A stretch of 6,732 bases of DNA from an uncultured Actinomycetes bacterium (lineage in GTDB: Bacteria; Actinomycetota; Actinomycetes; Nanopelagicales; Nanopelagicaceae), in contig CAIKID010000306.1 of the NCBI GenBank assembly GCA_903827345.1, forward strand, positions 1 to 6,732. The letters are read 5' to 3'. The notes beneath the pieces are model-generated. The model was not told the DNA's origin. It was given only the letters and a program-made list of their open reading frames with translations, and did no database searches. The translations under genes were made by a program, and so were the position numbers. Below, one piece after another: positions 5,507 through 6,732 of the stretch. The first letter of the stretch is position 1; each line of letters opens with the position of its first letter.

Positions 5507-6732
5507 TTATTCAACCGAGTGAAATTCAAATTCTTCGTTATGAAAACGATCCTTTGGAATACCAACGTCACGAGCAGCTTTACGAACTGTCTCTACCAAT
5601 CCAGTTGGTCCACAGATATATACATCGGATTCGCTAAAAGCAGGGACTAACTTATTTATATAACGGGCATCCATCGGATGCTGTTTACGATTGCCAACTA
5701 AATAATGCACACGAGCACCGCGCCATTGCGCGATCGCATCGAGCTCTTTGCGAAAGACCAACTCTTTTTCATCGCCAACCCGATACAAGACATCAATCTC
5801 TTTTGTAGCGTCAAACTCTTCTAGAAGTGCACGCAGCGGTGTGATTCCTACTCCACCACCCACAAGAACGATATGTCCACGAGCAGCCTTAGAGGCTACA
5901 AATGTCCCATACGGACCTTCGAAGAAGACGCGCGTGCCCGGCTTGATTCCCAATACCGCGCCAGATGCATCACCCAAGTTCTTTACAGTCACGCGCATAT
6001 GGTGTTCGGTTGGAGCAGCCGATAAAGAGTAAGGATGCGATATCCACCATTGGCCTGTAGTAATAAAACGCCAGCTAAAGAATTGTCCGCCCTGCGCATT
6101 GAGGCGATCGAGATGACGTCCCCGCATCACAATCGAAACCACGCCAGGCCCCTCAACCACGACTTGGTCGACTCGCAAATTGTGACGCAGAGAGCGCACG
6201 ATAGGTATTACAAACCGCCACAGCAGAATTACTCCCGCTGTTGCGATATACAAACCCTCCCAGAAAATTTTGTTTAATGGATGTCCGGTGAACATCGGAC
6301 CGGTTAACACTTGGTGCATAAATCCCAGAGCAACGGCAAGGTATGTATAAAGGTGAATAGTCCACCAGGTCTCATAACTCATCTTGGCGCGCGCCTTCTT
6401 ATACGAAGAGACCCCGGCGACCATCATCAAAGCAAATCCAATATCTGCTGGAATCATCCAGGGGTATTTAAGCGTCATGCGCCACAGCTCAGAGGCAGTA
6501 GAAATACGATCGCCGCCGGCATAACCCAAGCCCACGAGAAGTACGTGAAACAAAATCAGATACAAAGACCAAGGCCCCAACTTGCGGTGCCACTTCACCA
6601 ACTTGTCGTGGCCCACTGATCTTTCAATCCACGGGATACGTGCCACGAAGACCAGACCTACCAGGGCAAAATAGGAGCCCGCCAGGGCTGCCAGTCTGGA
6701 TATAGATGTGATCGAGGGGTAAACCCCTGACC
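5507..6732 (-). CDS. Ferric-reductase-like transmembrane flavocytochrome (5' end beyond window)
   Basis: The protein is a NAD(P)H-oxidising membrane flavocytochrome with an FRD heme-membrane domain plus FAD- and NAD-binding domains. The frame stays open to the right edge: 28 codons before the GTG at 6646 encode a hydrophobic helix (LAALAGSYFALVGLVFVARI) conserved in the family. No usual start occurs there, so the GTG is not the true start and the N-terminus is missing. Numbering from that GTG, the heme-ligand histidines are H20/H34 and H98/H111, the paired spacing of two stacked hemes. HPYSLS (204-209) binds FAD, GGGVGITP (263-270) binds the nucleotide, and CGPTG (345-349) and the FHNEEFEF end are intact. 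It should pass electrons from cytoplasmic NAD(P)H to the outer face, where the next gene's FMN protein can accept them. Direct ferric or oxygen reduction is an alternative role. Confidence 0.93.
   Translation of the reverse strand, partial: SGVYPSITSISRLAALAGSYFALVGLVFVARIPWIERSVGHDKLVKWHRKLGPWSLYLILFHVLLVGLGYAGGDRISTASELWRMTLKYPWMIPADIGFALMMVAGVSSYKKARAKMSYETWWTIHLYTYLAVALGFMHQVLTGPMFTGHPLNKIFWEGLYIATAGVILLWRFVIPIVRSLRHNLRVDQVVVEGPGVVSIVMRGRHLDRLNAQGGQFFSWRFITTGQWWISHPYSLSAAPTEHHMRVTVKNLGDASGAVLGIKPGTRVFFEGPYGTFVASKAARGHIVLVGGGVGITPLRALLEEFDATKEIDVLYRVGDEKELVFRKELDAIAQWRGARVHYLVGNRKQHPMDARYINKLVPAFSESDVYICGPTGLVETVRKAARDVGIPKDRFHNEEFEFHSVE

Noticed and set aside
5507..6646. GTG at 6646 as the true start of the flavocytochrome
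   Set aside because: The frame stays open to the window edge, and the 28 codons before it encode a conserved first membrane helix, so the real start lies outside.
6715..6728. Perfect inverted repeat AGGGGT-AA-ACCCCT near the right edge
   Set aside because: It lies inside the flavocytochrome reading frame, has a 2-nt loop and no T-run, so it does not look like a terminator; an operator inside the gene cannot be excluded but nothing supports it.

Overview
The window is a compact block of seven genes, all read from the minus strand. It looks like part of an actinobacterial (Actinomycetota) chromosome. Base composition is near balanced, genes overlap or nearly touch, and the exporter belongs to the MacA/MacB class but its adaptor lacks TolC-docking features. 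The ferric-reductase-like protein also has the N-terminal arrangement typical of actinobacterial members. A small-genome, possibly freshwater, actinobacterium is plausible, but the lineage below phylum is a guess. No tRNA, rRNA, CRISPR array, transposase or phage gene is visible.

In the direction of transcription (right to left), the first module covers about 6732 to 4149. A ferric-reductase-like membrane flavocytochrome, whose start lies beyond the right edge, is followed after 11 nt by a Tat-exported FMN_bind-domain protein. An ApbE-type FMN transferase follows directly, its TTG start touching the preceding TAA stop. Together they read as a flavinylation-based electron transfer chain: cytoplasmic NAD(P)H to FAD, to two membrane hemes, to an FMN covalently attached to a protein on the outer face. 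The final electron acceptor cannot be told from the sequence.

A 62-nt AT-rich gap (4087-4148) is the only real intergenic space. It holds a 10-bp perfect palindrome and a clear ribosome binding site, and is the likeliest place for a promoter or operator.

The second module covers 4086 to 1 and continues past the left edge. It encodes a MacA/HlyD-like adaptor, a MacB-type ABC ATPase, a MacB/FtsX-type permease, and a partial single-pass membrane protein with a glycine-rich linker and a small beta-rich domain. These four overlap end to end by 4 to 26 nt, so they are probably translationally coupled. Glycine-rich tracts recur in the predicted extracytoplasmic parts of three of the four proteins. 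The adaptor's long hairpin carries a two-cysteine loop where gram-negative homologues carry a TolC-binding tip.

The most notable points are: the in-frame single stop codon between the FMN carrier and its own transferase; the combination of a Tat-exported carrier with an unexported transferase; a non-canonical flavin attachment motif (Ser instead of Thr, Asp lost); and the exporter with an extra Gly-rich subunit.
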